Part shown: in pieces, positions 54,101 through 56,996 of the stretch
Position numbering within the stretch: position 1 is the stretch's first letter
Layout of the letters: each line of letters starts with the position of its first letter
Assembly: GCA_964017235.1 (NCBI GenBank)
Contig: OZ024934.1
Location: forward strand, 87,386,706-87,450,705
DNA length: 64,000 bases
Origin: Sabellastarte sp. h YS-2021
Taxonomy: Eukaryota > Annelida > Polychaeta > Sabellida > Sabellidae
Reading direction: 5' to 3'
Made by a program: the position numbers and the translations under genes
The notes under the pieces: generated by a model
Seen by the model: only the letters and a program-made list of their open reading frames with translations
Told to the model about the DNA's origin: nothing
Databases searched by the model: none

Positions 54101-56996
54101 ATCTGATCATCCGAGGATTAGATCTACATACCATCATCCGAGCATCGGATTTTAAGATTAGATCATCCGAGCAGTAGCCTCGGATCTGATATCTGAGCAT
54201 CAGGTCTAGATGCAACGAAAATCCGAGTATCAAATCACATTCGGATGGATAGAAGTTGGAAATAATGCATCCGATTCTCGGGTGCATTAAAATCTCGGAT
54301 GAACTAAGATGTTATCTAGCTTTAGATTTAAGCAGGGATCTGATCCACCCTGGAGAAAGAAGTTGGATATTATAATTTCTATGTAAGCTTTCCTAATGTA
54401 AGCTTTGCCTTTCCTTCTTTGAAGGAACTACACAACTGGATTTACGTAAGTAAATCGACATGCAGTGACACAAGGTCACCTGCCCCACCCGCCTCACTGC
54501 AGGTAGGGCTAGTTGTGAGATAAGGAAAGCAGTAAATACACAGAATTTGACTAAATAACATAGAATCTAAAAAACAAGTATAATATTTCTTATATTATAA
54601 AACTGGATGAATTAAAATATGATTAAAATAATGGTAACCAAGGTTACCTTAGCTTGAAGAAACACGTAGTCTAGACGATTTGAGGATTCTATTCCTGTTT
54701 ATTATAGTATTAACATTTAAAATGACAATAATACAGGAAAGAAGGGATAAAATATTTTATTTCATTTATTTACAAATTTATTTAATTGATAAACGTACTG
54801 TAAGAAACACGCGTCTCTCAGCACACGTTGTTTAGACGTGATGTCATCACAGGGGTTTCCCCGAGGATTCCCCCCAGTTAGTTTCGTGCTTTATATCATA
54901 TTTTAACCCTTAAAATGGACCAATAGAGTCGCAGAACGGGGATAAACCCTTGCAAAATTTATTTTATTTGATTTCAACAGGTATATATTCCTGTATATAA
55001 GCTACCTAGACGAGACGTGCAAATTGCAAGAAATGCTGTCTCGACAAAAAAACGGAAGTTGTTTCCGATTGTCCCTCGACAAGGACTCGTTTGTGTTACA
55101 TTTATACACTTTTAAACCCTAAAAATGGTCCAATAATGAAGCAGGTAGAGGTTAAATATTATATTTTATTTGACAGGCATATATATATATATATCCTGTA
55201 TTAGCAAACACATAAACGAGTCGCTTGCTTTACAACGTGAAACCGGAAGTGGACTTCAGTTGTAAAAAACAGTAAATATACTCATCTGAACTATGAAAAG
55301 ACATCGAATTGTGATTCTATGTAATAAAATAAAGAAACTGACGAAGTTTCCATATCCAACAACATGTATATCCTTGTAAAAATGAAATAATATTCTTTGT
55401 AAGATAAGGTATTGCTATATTCGAGTGGCCAACGAGAAAGTAGGGCGAGAGGTCAGAGGTTATCACGTGACGACAACTAGCAGTGTATCCAGTGGCTAAC
55501 AAGAACTGTCTTTTTTTCTAAGACGTTGGCCCCGGGTGTGGCAACCCGAGAACAGCATTAAGTCCCACATGGTAAGCTATTGTAGCGTAATAAAATTAAA
55601 CTCTTTTATGTGTCTATATTGACACACACCATATTTTGGTATCTATCTGCCAGTAGTTAATCCCTTCACAATGAGCCTGTGTGCTTGCATTTTGGTTTCC
55701 AATTAATGTATGTGTGTAGAGTTCTGTGATATACTACCATATTTAACATGTGGGAAATCCAAATATCTATGAAACTTGGGGGAAAACAGTAAAAAAGGCG
55801 CATGTTTTTTTTTGAAAATTAGAAAATTTTCTAACTGGAAAAATCTGCGCCGCACCGCTAGCTGCTGCGCCTCATATGTGTATAAGCAGTGAACTGCTTC
55901 CTTTATTTCTATTCTATTTAGCAGTGCCACACCACGCCACGCCAGTGTACAATGGGCTTTAAAGTTTATAAACTTAATTTACAATGAATATAAAGTAAAA
56001 ATGTAACATATTTCCTCAAATTTATATGTTCTTTATTGTTTTGATGAAGTATTAACCAATAAAAAGCCTAATATAATGACATTTTCAAGAACCGGTACTT
56101 TCTTATCCTTTGCGGGTTTTGCCATTTCCACCTACAAGAAAGGAAATACAGTATGCTGGTTTACTGTTCACACCACTAACATATACTGTAATACTGAAAA
56201 ATATATTGGAAGATTATGGCTCTTAATTCAAATTTTTAGTGTTCATTAGCTTTATGAGTGAATACTCACTGGAAGTTGAGAGATGTTGTTTCCTTCCATA
56301 TTGAACTCATCCATACATATACAGTTACACAGAGAACGTGGAATACTGCTCAGTCTGTTATACCTGAAATTGGAAAAATTGATTTTTTATAAGTCAACAC
56401 ATCTTACCTGGTGGCCAGATACATTTGTCTGGTGCCCTGCTGGTCCTGCAAAGTGCTGAGAAAAAAAAGGGATCATCAGCTGGGCCCTAGCCAGCCTGGT
56501 AGTATCCTGTTCATTTGCCAGGTCACATTAATGCCCCAAGCTCTAGTTAGATGGAGCAACATACTTCCTCTACGAATGATACTACTGGTCCAGCCAGAGC
56601 TCAGCTCATGATGTTTTTTCTTTCATAACATTTGGCGGGACCAAAAAAAAAACACTTTTTCTTTTTAGGGTTTTTCAATAGTTCTGGTACAGTATCAGTC
56701 ATAAGAAAGCCTAAAAGATAAACTTTTTCAATAACCATTTCTTCTTTGCGATTTCTTCTTCTGATGTTAATATATTGTCACTCTCTGAGTCTATCCCATT
56801 TAAAAAGTTCAATTGGTACTACATAACCCTCGTTATTGTAATGCTTATGTGTAAAACAATGAGCAATAGGAGACAATTATTACTCACCTCATTCCTAACC
56901 TAAGAAGTGACTTTAAATTTCCTATGGATTCTGGTACATCTAGTAATTCATTGTGTTGGAGATCTAATGAACTAATTTGTACACAATTGCCTATTT
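7811..56996 (-). CDS. SHOC2: SHOC2/SUR-8 leucine-rich-repeat scaffold, C-terminal nine exons
   Basis: Host gene, listed as one span; the exons follow separately. SHOC2 is a cytoplasmic LRR scaffold that joins MRAS-GTP and the PP1 catalytic subunit so that RAF is dephosphorylated at its inhibitory site; this role is known from the family, not seen here. The nine exons total 980 bp (~326 codons including the stop), against about 582 residues in vertebrate SHOC2, so roughly the first 250 residues lie beyond the right edge. Diagnostic family text includes [71 protein letters not shown] and MSIENCPLS. All junctions are GT-AG with agreeing phases. The large introns hold DIRS, Helentron-like and other elements. 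No exon is broken, so the gene is probably functional. Confidence 0.95.
8400..9586. repeat. Minisatellite built around a splice-donor-like motif
   Basis: Between about 8400 and 9037, and again at 9538-9586 beyond the MITE, units of roughly 54-65 bp repeat text such as TTACCTGTATAACCAGTAAT and GTACCTGTACAA. On the gene strand many units read ACTGGTTATACAG followed by GTAAG, closely resembling the end of the adjacent SHOC2 exon (CTGGTGATACAG then GTGAG at 9587). The array lies in the last intron and touches the real donor. Divergence between units is substantial. Confidence 0.75.
9046..9529. mobile_element. hAT-type MITE, 484 bp, 8-bp target duplication
   Basis: Perfect terminal inverted repeats of at least 15 bp, TAGGGATGGGTCGGT at the left and its complement ACCGACCCATCCCTA at the right. 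They are flanked by the 8-bp direct repeat CTATATGT at 9038-9045 and 9530-9537. An 8-bp duplication with TAGGG-type ends is characteristic of hAT transposons. No transposase is encoded. The element sits inside the minisatellite of the last SHOC2 intron. Related but decayed text, containing AGTTTATAATTT and TCAG, occurs near 23320-23490 and 57420-57500. Confidence 0.9.
9587..9756 (-). CDS. SHOC2: SHOC2 exon (LRRs near the C terminus)
   Basis: 170 bp. Encodes [20 protein letters not shown], then [29 protein letters not shown] and PSLVIQ, nearly identical to vertebrate SHOC2 in this region. The acceptor is GGACAG above 9756 and the donor is GTGAGT below 9587. It starts in phase 2, completing a Gly codon begun in the exon at 20000. 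Confidence 0.95.
9990..11495. mobile_element. Tandem-repeat element (Helentron/HINE-like), ~139-169-bp units
   Basis: From about 10010 to 11040 there are six to seven units, marked by CCTTAGATACCCTGTGGGTC near 10188, 10348, 10517, 10678, 10846 and 10985. Each holds an AAAATGGCCGCCATTTTTGG-like segment. After the array comes a duplicated stretch containing CAAGCGAGCTA. The right end has CGGACATCGGACGCCGGACA-type repeats and a hairpin, CACCCCC pairing with GGGGGTG near 11449-11466. A tandem core plus a 3' hairpin resembles bivalve pearl/HINE elements; the assignment is by structure only. Short open frames through the array are an artefact of the repetition. Confidence 0.6.
11496..11630. other. 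Intronic spacer between tandem-repeat element and DIRS copy A
   Basis: Short AT-rich intron sequence with nothing recognisable. Confidence 0.4.
11669..11849. repeat. Left inverted terminal repeat of DIRS copy A
   Basis: It is the reverse complement of 17601-17781. It contains CGCCAAACGCCAGAAAAAGA and, at 11825-11832, the palindrome TGACGTCA, which is a consensus CRE/ATF site. Confidence 0.93.
11901..11998. repeat. Internal complementary region of DIRS copy A
   Basis: The first half (to about 11958) is the complement of the left end of the element (11631-11690). The second half (TTTCATTGCGTTAATACATC onward) is the complement of the right end (17751-17792). In DIRS-1 such a region is thought to template the joining of the two ends during circle formation. 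Confidence 0.9.
12137..12169. promoter_or_regulatory. Purine tract downstream of the recombinase gene, copy A (PPT-like)
   Basis: 26 C followed by 7 T on the plus strand, that is AAAAAAA then a long G run on the element's sense strand, flanked by further purines. It lies about 160-190 nt after the recombinase stop. Equivalent tracts occur in copies C, D and E. The G run has probably expanded as a mononucleotide repeat. Confidence 0.6.
12327..14183 (-). CDS. DIRS copy A tyrosine recombinase (C-terminal domain intact)
   Basis: The open frame covers 618 codons, but the recombinase proper starts near 13390 ([15 protein letters not shown]) and runs to the stop. The N-terminal core-binding part includes [13 protein letters not shown] and [15 protein letters not shown]. 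The catalytic boxes are visible in order: R in [12 protein letters not shown]-x-x-R in [13 protein letters not shown] in [10 protein letters not shown], and the nucleophilic Tyr in TQFYLKD. Enzymes of this family integrate the circular DNA copy without strand loss or target duplication. The upstream ~260 codons overlap the RNase H/methyltransferase region in another frame. Allowing for the missing base near 14143, this frame equals the gag frame, as in copy E. Confidence 0.9.
   Translation of the reverse strand: MPFRSLPTPQKKAGCSFRRRHSKRRLVSSRKSSSHKFPGTKSSPTGLEKVSVTGSRQSSSSGHRQHHGCGIHQQGRRYEVRLTLCPSMATPMLVQSETGSPTGQAHTWASECNCRQIVSSRPSHSDRMVPSPGGLRPPDSDLAPSPGRHVCNEVQLQTGPVCVSSTGPQGLGSGRPDSLLGKPGHVYLSPSIFTGQGGQQTVGPSLQESDPNSSGLAQHAMVLGPGGTVVSDPSLPTQPSRPSDTAIQQGTSQESDQPKPTRLAPRAEAIKEQGFSSPVASRIEAPQRSSTRTVYEAKWAVFVRWCESSQVDFRSPSVKQIADFLLHLFQEKNLQPSTIDGYRSAIADKLGNSSLNVSKDENLTRLLDSFHRDRPKGRRGIPSWNLSLVLHQLTKAPFEPLRKASLKHLTFKTVFLLALGSGKRRSEIHAWLNKNIRHQADWAKVSLYPSPSFLAKNHLAKEGPECVAPVVIPALAPTLDKSLKEDRSLCPVRALRYYLDKTQDLRQGKELVFVSFKKGFTKDISPATISSWIKQTVILCYDLSDQESLTLHQVKAHDVRAFAASKAFQGGISLDQILAACHWKSHNTFTQFYLKDVAWADSELFHLGPVVAAQQIHR
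13220..14142 (-). pseudogene. DIRS copy A RNase H and methyltransferase-like region, shifted out of the RT frame
   Basis: Contains the RNase H text [32 protein letters not shown] and [17 protein letters not shown], then VDMFATKYN, a [11 protein letters not shown] stretch and [14 protein letters not shown]. The last block corresponds to the segment after RNase H that is described as a Dam-like methyltransferase in DIRS-1-type polyproteins; that identity is by position and I see no certain catalytic motif. In copy E all this is in the RT frame. Here one base is missing near 14143 (GAGCACCCAGCC against GAGCGCCCCAACC in E), so RT terminates just after FTDASKEGW. Confidence 0.85.
14131..15762 (-). 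CDS. DIRS copy A reverse transcriptase (truncated by frameshift at RNase H)
   Basis: The RT core is complete: [12 protein letters not shown], the first catalytic Asp in [27 protein letters not shown] and the YLDDWL box within [12 protein letters not shown] (near 14640-14670). The RT then runs to [11 protein letters not shown], the start of RNase H, and ends prematurely because of the missing base near 14143. The N-terminal part overlaps the gag end by about 200 bp. The frame differs from gag, so expression presumably needs frameshifting or internal initiation. Otherwise as copy E. Confidence 0.9.
   Translation of the reverse strand: MGSPVTIKSKTDSNPTPLTGSKDRNLLRPVLPQEKTCPHGSPLGDVAGLEAEEGEVSPVAAPALLGIKGSINDNYCVPNPVPVARSKINIINVIEQNFSVSVQQPVFCPVASPVPFVVNVRGQSQKKDTSPSSRVRQEIKFVKDAFSVDHCVFAPIAQNVLNVVNAHLIGGRLQKFWQKWSLLGSNPRVVSILKDGYILPFKVRPPLVRDPLIVSGYANPLRNLYLKEALQALLQKEAVEMVRVRTSLAFFNRLFIVPKPNQRWRPVLDLSALNKFLSVKTFKMETPETIRISLQQGEWVTSLDFSDAYFHIPVHVKSRKYLRFHFQGQSYQFRALPFGLSTAPMEFTCVVKEVKLMAQSRGIRIHQYLDDWLIRAPTKESCHQGTQSLLALCQELGWIINVQKSELEPKQIFKFVGYKYDLSQGLVLPTQSRWESILQKLGTILSKPSCRVRTFMSLIGLLTATEKQVPLGRLHMRPIQCHLKRHWRVPESLEKEIPVPRSLHPHLLWWTKETNVLTEQPLHPLSHAVQIFTDASKEGWVLI
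15160..15541 (-). other. Cysteine-rich open frame following the gag stop in the gag frame, copy A
   Basis: Downstream of the gag stop the same frame stays open to 13220. Its first ~110 codons are cysteine-rich: SCCQSC, FCRKC, CQRCFFC and [12 protein letters not shown]. The same pattern occurs in copy E in the same place. This frame overlaps the N-terminal part of the RT frame. It could be the N terminus of the long recombinase reading frame or a Gag extension. Confidence 0.5.
15545..17488 (-). pseudogene. DIRS copy A gag, interrupted by one in-frame stop
   Basis: Starts with [13 protein letters not shown] at 17488, aligned with the start of copy E gag; the upstream in-frame Met at 17590 has no counterpart. 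The N terminus has a CGH...CARC...C...CEYC zinc-ligand pattern. A TAA at 16814-16816 interrupts the frame. Beyond it the same frame continues with the conserved Gag block ([32 protein letters not shown]) to an arginine/glycine-rich tail, [13 protein letters not shown], likely nucleic-acid binding, ending RDQGQYK. Gag should coat the RNA and form particles, by analogy. The stop probably inactivates it unless suppressed. Confidence 0.85.
17601..17781. repeat. Right inverted terminal repeat of DIRS copy A
   Basis: Reverse complement of 11669-11849 with a single difference seen. TGACGTCA lies at 17616-17623. Being upstream of gag, it is the likely promoter end. Confidence 0.92.
17810..18966. mobile_element. 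Helentron/pearl-like tandem-repeat element, copy H1
   Basis: The left end reads GCATCAGAGATGCCCGTACC then CCACAGCC. The right end reads CCTTAAGGGCTGTGGGGTA. TACCCCACAGCC and GGCTGTGGGGTA are a 12-bp inverted pair. About four units of ~147 bp lie between 18290 and 18890, each with AAGGTCAAATCAAGGTCA-type text. A CCGCCCGCCCACCCATCCGG segment precedes the 3' hairpin. It starts only 17 bp from the right end of DIRS copy A. Confidence 0.75.
18967..19999. other. Intron sequence, no gene seen
   Basis: Between H1 and the SHOC2 exon at 20000. A CpG-richer stretch at 19380-19520 stands out from the AT-rich surroundings and is probably an old repeat. No coding evidence. Confidence 0.4.
20000..20067 (-). 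CDS. SHOC2: SHOC2 exon (one LRR)
   Basis: 68 bp encoding [20 protein letters not shown] then EI and the first base of a Gly codon. It matches the vertebrate segment [23 protein letters not shown]. The acceptor is GTTTCAG above 20067 and the donor GTAAGT below 20000. The phase fits both neighbours. Confidence 0.93.
20190..20242. mobile_element. Lone 53-bp DIRS left terminus
   Basis: Begins TTTGCAAATTTAATAAG and ends CCCTATCCAAT, the same text as the first 53 bp of copies C (39670) and E (57504), and then stops abruptly. No terminal-repeat body, coding region or other end follows. Confidence 0.85.
20475..20660 (+). pseudogene. Non-LTR retrotransposon (LINE) ORF2 C-terminal fragment
   Basis: The plus strand reads [20 protein letters not shown] then [20 protein letters not shown] and HPSYF. 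The pattern with PILK-x-LHWLPV, RI-x-FK, KFLHS-x-x-PSY is typical of the region following the RT domain in Jockey/CR1/L2-group LINEs. Only ~60 codons remain and a stop follows shortly, so it is a dead 5'-truncated fragment in the intron, antisense to SHOC2. Confidence 0.75.
20930..21180. repeat. Dispersed repeat, possible RTE-type LINE 3' end
   Basis: Contains TTTTGTATCCAGATC, GATCCAACCAGTAATATTT, GTAATCCTGCTGACA, an ACAAACAAACAAA tail and TACCTCCCTGGCAGAGGT. The first part recurs in diverged form at 21730-21915, on the other side of the exon at 21248. The AAAC tail and CCTCC-TGGC-GAGG end resemble RTE elements; this is a tentative assignment. Confidence 0.5.
21248..21405 (-). CDS. SHOC2: SHOC2 exon (two LRRs)
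   Basis: 158 bp encoding [40 protein letters not shown] and [12 protein letters not shown] plus two bases of a Gly codon. LDLEENKLE is an exact SHOC2 signature. The acceptor is TTGCAG above 21405 and the donor GTGGGT below 21248. Confidence 0.96.
21730..21915. repeat. Diverged second copy of the 20930 repeat
   Basis: Shares TTTTGTATCCAGATG, GATCCAACAAGCAATATTTT and GTAATCCTAC with 20930-21135. Non-coding intron repeat. Confidence 0.5.
22140..22490. repeat. Intronic repeat duplicated on both sides of a SHOC2 exon
   Basis: Blocks such as TTTGAACCAAACTTTG, CAGCACTA, GATTTCTA and ATAGATAT occur in the same order at 23000-23700. This copy ends directly at the donor of the exon at 22498. Confidence 0.55.
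22498..22622 (-). CDS. SHOC2: SHOC2 exon (LRRs)
   Basis: 125 bp encoding [40 protein letters not shown] and R. It matches vertebrate [24 protein letters not shown]... in order. The acceptor is CTTGTCAG above 22622 and the donor GTAAGT below 22498. It enters in phase 1, the first base of the Asp codon coming from the exon at 23849. Confidence 0.96.
23000..23700. repeat. Second copy of the intronic repeat, interrupted by a hAT-MITE relic
   Basis: Corresponds in order to 22140-22490. Between about 23180 and 23510 it is interrupted by text related to the hAT MITE at 9046 and to 57290-57500 (AGTTTATAATTTCGTCAG, TTTCAAGTTTTCCTT). No gene. Confidence 0.5.
23849..23963 (-). CDS. SHOC2: SHOC2 exon (LRRs, NMEHN and NMKDN repeats)
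   Basis: 115 bp encoding [38 protein letters not shown] and the first base of Asp. Nearly identical to vertebrate SHOC2. The acceptor is ATTTCAG above 23963 and the donor GTAAGT below 23849. The 24.3-kb intron upstream (to 48226) carries most of the repeats in the window. Confidence 0.97.
23964..25389. other. Start of the 24.3-kb SHOC2 intron, no gene seen
   Basis: AT-rich. A short G run lies at 24842-24854. No motif or open frame that I would call coding. Confidence 0.45.
25390..25930. mobile_element. Helentron/pearl-like element, truncated copy H2
   Basis: Shares the lead-in TTTGTCATAAGAGAAACATG and TTTGGCAGAGCCAAAGTTAA with copy H5 (46741-46810). About three ~145-bp units follow (TGACGTTGCACACCTACA-type text). 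The conserved left end and the 3' hairpin are missing. It stops near 25930 in non-repeat DNA. Confidence 0.65.
25931..26979. other. Intron sequence, no gene seen
   Basis: Begins with an inverted pair around CCGAAACTCGAGTTGTAACTCGG-like text (25948-25970). A 106-codon open frame at 26416-26736 has no recognisable family and looks like chance. Confidence 0.4.
26980..29945. mobile_element. Composite tandem-repeat element, host of nested copy H3
   Basis: Starts with GATGCAAATTGTATCCACCG (shared with 6075). There are about five ~147-bp units (27000-27662) with the core CTTGAAGGAGGGGCCCAAGG, near 27103, 27248, 27395 and 27543, then two ~168-bp units containing GGCCATCTTGTTTTTCAAAA (27690, 27858). 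After H3, non-coding text at 29570-29945 ends in a hairpin, GTATCCC pairing with GGGGATAC. Reading this as one interrupted element is my inference. Confidence 0.45.
28176..29566. mobile_element. Helentron/pearl-like element, copy H3
   Basis: Left end GCATCAGAGATGCCCGTACC then CCACAGCC. Right end CCCTTAAGGGCTGTGGGGTA. About six units of 141-147 bp lie between 28670 and 29535. The first ~500 bp and the first units are almost identical to copy H4 at 36490, so one is a recent copy of the other or they have exchanged sequence. It retains the uninterrupted site (TTTAAATGGAGAAATAATG, near 28313) where H4 carries a SINE. Confidence 0.8.
29946..31240. other. Intron sequence, no gene seen
   Basis: AT-rich, with short open frames lacking any family resemblance. 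Confidence 0.4.
31241..31281. repeat. G-rich simple repeat, potential G-quadruplex
   Basis: GGGTGGGGGTGGGGT followed by longer G runs separated by single T: at least five runs of three or more G in 41 bp on the plus strand (C-rich on the SHOC2 transcript). Confidence 0.9.
31917..32215. repeat. Minisatellite, 63-bp unit, about 4.7 copies
   Basis: Each unit contains ATTTCAACTAG, TTATTCTTCCACCCCAGATA and ACCACTGGATAAAGAGTGGA. Because 63 is a multiple of three, reading frames stay open on both strands (21-residue repeats either way). No start context or family match supports a protein. Intronic. Confidence 0.9.
32338..32705. repeat. 368-bp direct repeat, left copy, flanking a DIRS remnant
   Basis: From CACACTGGTAGGATACTAAA to CCAATGCCAACAGTAAAAT. 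It is repeated at 33211-33579 with only a few differences (for example GGGTGGTGG against GGAAGGTGG). It includes a G-rich stretch, 32623-32650. Confidence 0.95.
32706..33210 (+). mobile_element. Deleted DIRS copy B: terminal repeat fused to a recombinase fragment
   Basis: A terminal repeat (GTTAATACCTTACCTAGTGG, CCGGCGCC, CGCCAAACG, AAAAACGTCCTGAG) runs to its inner GTTTGGCGCG near 32936. It is fused directly to recombinase sequence on the plus strand: [13 protein letters not shown] and [13 protein letters not shown]. Gag, RT and most of the recombinase are absent, and sequence after about 33064 is unrelated. It belongs to the terminal subfamily of copy 0. Unlike A, C, D and E, it is antisense to SHOC2. 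Confidence 0.8.
33211..33579. repeat. 368-bp direct repeat, right copy
   Basis: Near-identical to 32338-32705. Outside the two copies the flanks differ immediately. Confidence 0.95.
33580..36006. other. Intron sequence, no gene seen
   Basis: AT-rich, with no recognisable domain or RNA gene. A TATG/CATG-rich patch at 35445-35482 is a minor simple repeat. Confidence 0.4.
36490..38616. mobile_element. Helentron/pearl-like element, copy H4 (nine-unit array, SINE inserted)
   Basis: Left end GCATCAGAGATGCCCGTACC then CCACAGCC; right end CATTAAGGGCTGTGGGGTA preceded by CCGCCCGCCCGCCTGCCC. About nine units of ~145 bp (37215-38525), against six in H3. Units contain AAGGTCAAAGGTCA and TCAAGGTCA. It is interrupted by the SINE at 36644-36879. 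No Rep/helicase is encoded, so it would be non-autonomous. Confidence 0.8.
36644..36879 (-). mobile_element. tRNA-derived SINE, 236 bp, with 13-bp target duplication
   Basis: On the minus strand it starts GGGGCCACGGTGGCAGAGTG, containing an A-box-like TGGCAGAGTGGT, and has a B-box-like GGGATCGATCC near 36810-36825. It ends in an AAATAAATAAA-type tail. The 13-bp direct repeat TTTAAATGGAGAA flanks it at 36631-36643 and 36880-36892. The GGGGTTTAACGTCG motif near the tail (plus-strand sense) is, to my recollection, common in molluscan SINEs. Confidence 0.88.
38817..39669. other. Intron sequence, no gene seen
   Basis: Includes TTTTTGTAAGTTAAATACTTACCTT-like text at 38928-38955, faintly resembling a DIRS terminus, and a palindrome AGAATATTTTTAAAAATATTCT at 39005-39026 (written here only as a description). 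Not enough to call an element. Confidence 0.35.
39946..40040. repeat. Internal complementary region of DIRS copy C
   Basis: The complement of the left end (to about 40002) is joined to the complement of the right end (ATTTTATTGCGTTAATACAT onward). Confidence 0.88.
40243..40261. promoter_or_regulatory. Purine tract of DIRS copy C (PPT-like)
   Basis: 11 C then 8 T on the plus strand, followed by CTGCTCTGAGGTAGGGGAAG, a downstream box also seen in A, D and E. Confidence 0.6.
40410..41657 (-). pseudogene. DIRS copy C tyrosine recombinase, broken and internally duplicated
   Basis: Pieces in different frames: [16 protein letters not shown], then a damaged Arg box (KCKVRFMPG instead of KRRSEIHAW), [20 protein letters not shown] and [21 protein letters not shown] segment of ~280 bp is present twice in tandem (40957-41235 and 41242-41543), each copy spanning from the Arg-box region to the [15 protein letters not shown] region. 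No continuous frame survives. Confidence 0.8.
41660..43345 (-). pseudogene. DIRS copy C RT / RNase H / methyltransferase-like remnants
   Basis: The minus strand gives RNase H start text [20 protein letters not shown] (42480-42530), [14 protein letters not shown], and an RT piece, [20 protein letters not shown] (near 42990), where the catalytic YLDD reads YLDG. Upstream, 43132-43330 jumps from the region before the RT fingers directly to the KYLRF-equivalent segment, so several hundred bp of RT are missing. Multiple frameshifts. Long plus-strand open frames here are shadows. Confidence 0.8.
43400..45751 (-). pseudogene. DIRS copy C gag region, replaced by minisatellite and repeats
   Basis: No Gag frame can be read. 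Text such as CTGGTCGACTGATG and GCAGAGAAGTCGGTACCAGT (44610, 45150, 45260) matches the Ser/Thr-rich spacer of copy E gag (62750-62890), indicating that this spacer has been amplified. The N-terminal CGH/CARC part is absent. Confidence 0.6.
43800..44350. repeat. Minisatellite inside DIRS copy C, ~60-bp unit
   Basis: About nine irregular units with GTGTACAAGGCTGTGTAGCC, GGTACACTCTGTAACCAGTT and GTTGAAG. It occupies the gag part of the element and is absent from copies A, D and E. Confidence 0.9.
45752..45932. repeat. Right inverted terminal repeat of DIRS copy C
   Basis: Complement of 39706-39885 with about four differences. It contains TGACGTCA near 45765-45772. Confidence 0.9.
45942..46404. 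other. Intron sequence, no gene seen
   Basis: Short spacer between DIRS copy C and H5 with no recognisable feature. Confidence 0.4.
46405..47834. mobile_element. Helentron/pearl-like element, copy H5 (older)
   Basis: Left end GCATCAGAGATGCCCGTACC then CCACAGCC. The right end is degenerate, CTCTTAAGGGCTATTGGGTA. About six to seven diverged units with AAGGTCAAATCAAGGTCA text lie between 46800 and 47760. It is more mutated than H3 and H4 and hence older. Confidence 0.75.
47835..48226. other. Intron sequence next to a SHOC2 exon
   Basis: AT-rich, nothing recognised. Confidence 0.4.
48227..48331 (-). CDS. SHOC2: SHOC2 exon (LLSSL... YPVGGPSQF)
   Basis: 105 bp, 35 codons, phase 0 on both sides: [20 protein letters not shown] then [24 protein letters not shown] is an invariant SHOC2 signature. 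The acceptor is GGTTTCAG above 48331 and the donor GTGAGT below 48227. Confidence 0.97.
48332..49418. other. Intron sequence, no gene seen
   Basis: AT-rich with no repeat or coding signal that I recognise. Confidence 0.4.
49673..49774. repeat. Internal complementary region of DIRS copy D
   Basis: GTCCCACATGGTAAGCTTGT onward is the complement of the left end. TTTTATTACGCTACAATAGC onward is the complement of the right end. The two halves meet near 49730. Confidence 0.9.
50258..50273. promoter_or_regulatory. Purine tract of DIRS copy D (PPT-like)
   Basis: 9 C then 7 T on the plus strand, followed by CTGGTCTGAGGGGAAGGATC, comparable in layout to A, C and E. Confidence 0.55.
50328..51360 (-). 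pseudogene. DIRS copy D tyrosine recombinase, frameshifted, catalytic Arg replaced
   Basis: The N-terminal half reads [20 protein letters not shown] and [15 protein letters not shown] in one frame. After a frameshift near 50930 the C-terminal half reads [34 protein letters not shown] and [14 protein letters not shown]. The second-box Arg of H-x-x-R is Gln here (HDIQ), a change that fits a single C-to-T transition at a CpG. The Arg box SGKRRSEI survives in another frame near 50880-50905. Confidence 0.85.
51563..52950 (-). pseudogene. DIRS copy D reverse transcriptase and RNase H, frameshifted
   Basis: The RT core at 52510-52881: [50 protein letters not shown] and [20 protein letters not shown], so YLDD is intact. 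Downstream, the RNase H text [17 protein letters not shown] and [30 protein letters not shown] (52020-52200) is in a different frame. A later piece carries [20 protein letters not shown] and [14 protein letters not shown]. Several frameshifts interrupt it. Confidence 0.87.
52951..55429. other. DIRS copy D upstream region without a readable gag
   Basis: Contains a 17-G run (53206-53222), an ATCCGAGCATCGGAT-rich repetitive patch (54070-54300), and three diverged repeats containing CCTTAAAATGGACCAATA-like text at about 54710, 54905 and 55118. No Gag motif (CGH, CARC, GWSHIPD) is seen in any frame, so gag was lost or replaced. Confidence 0.55.
55430..55581. repeat. Right inverted terminal repeat of DIRS copy D
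   Basis: Complement of 49464-49610 with about four differences, for example CACGTGATAAC here against the complement of GTCGCGTGATAAC. Confidence 0.9.
55598..56269. other. Intron sequence, no gene seen
   Basis: AT-rich. Nothing recognised. Confidence 0.4.
56270..56363 (-). CDS. SHOC2: SHOC2 exon (LRR)
   Basis: 94 bp encoding [20 protein letters not shown] then [11 protein letters not shown], with the leading base completing an Arg codon. It matches vertebrate [32 protein letters not shown]. The acceptor is ATTTCAG above 56363 and the donor GTGAGT below 56270. The NCICMDEF stretch departs from the vertebrate LRR and may be lineage-specific. Confidence 0.95.
56387..56650. mobile_element. DIRS terminal-repeat relic
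   Basis: TTTTATAAGTCAACACATCT, CTTACCTGGTGGCCAGATAC, ATTTGTCTGGTGCC and, near the right, CATTTGGCGGGACC follow the layout of a DIRS terminal repeat. AGATGGAGCAACATACTTC is shared with the relic at 3340-3360, so both belong to the copy 0/B subfamily. It fills half of the 524-bp intron between two SHOC2 exons. Confidence 0.7.
56888..56996 (-). CDS. SHOC2: SHOC2 exon ([13 protein letters not shown]), first exon visible
   Basis: 109 bp encoding [35 protein letters not shown] and two bases of Arg. [10 protein letters not shown] is identical to vertebrate SHOC2. The acceptor is TATTTTTAG above 56996 and the donor GTGAGT below 56888. Upstream exons were not found within the window. Confidence 0.96.

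Larger units (their letters stand above)
49419..55597 (-). mobile_element. DIRS-type element, copy D (distinct subfamily, defective)
   Basis: Termini TTTGTAAATTTTAATTAC and GCGTAATAAAATT. Inverted repeats at 49464-49610 and 55430-55581 differ at about four positions. An internal complementary region (49673-49774) and a purine tract (50258-50273) are present. The terminal sequence differs completely from A, C and E (CTTACCATGTGGGACTTAAT), as does the coding sequence, so this is a separate subfamily. RT, RNase H and recombinase are broken and no gag is readable. It lies in the 7.9-kb SHOC2 intron, sense. Confidence 0.9.
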
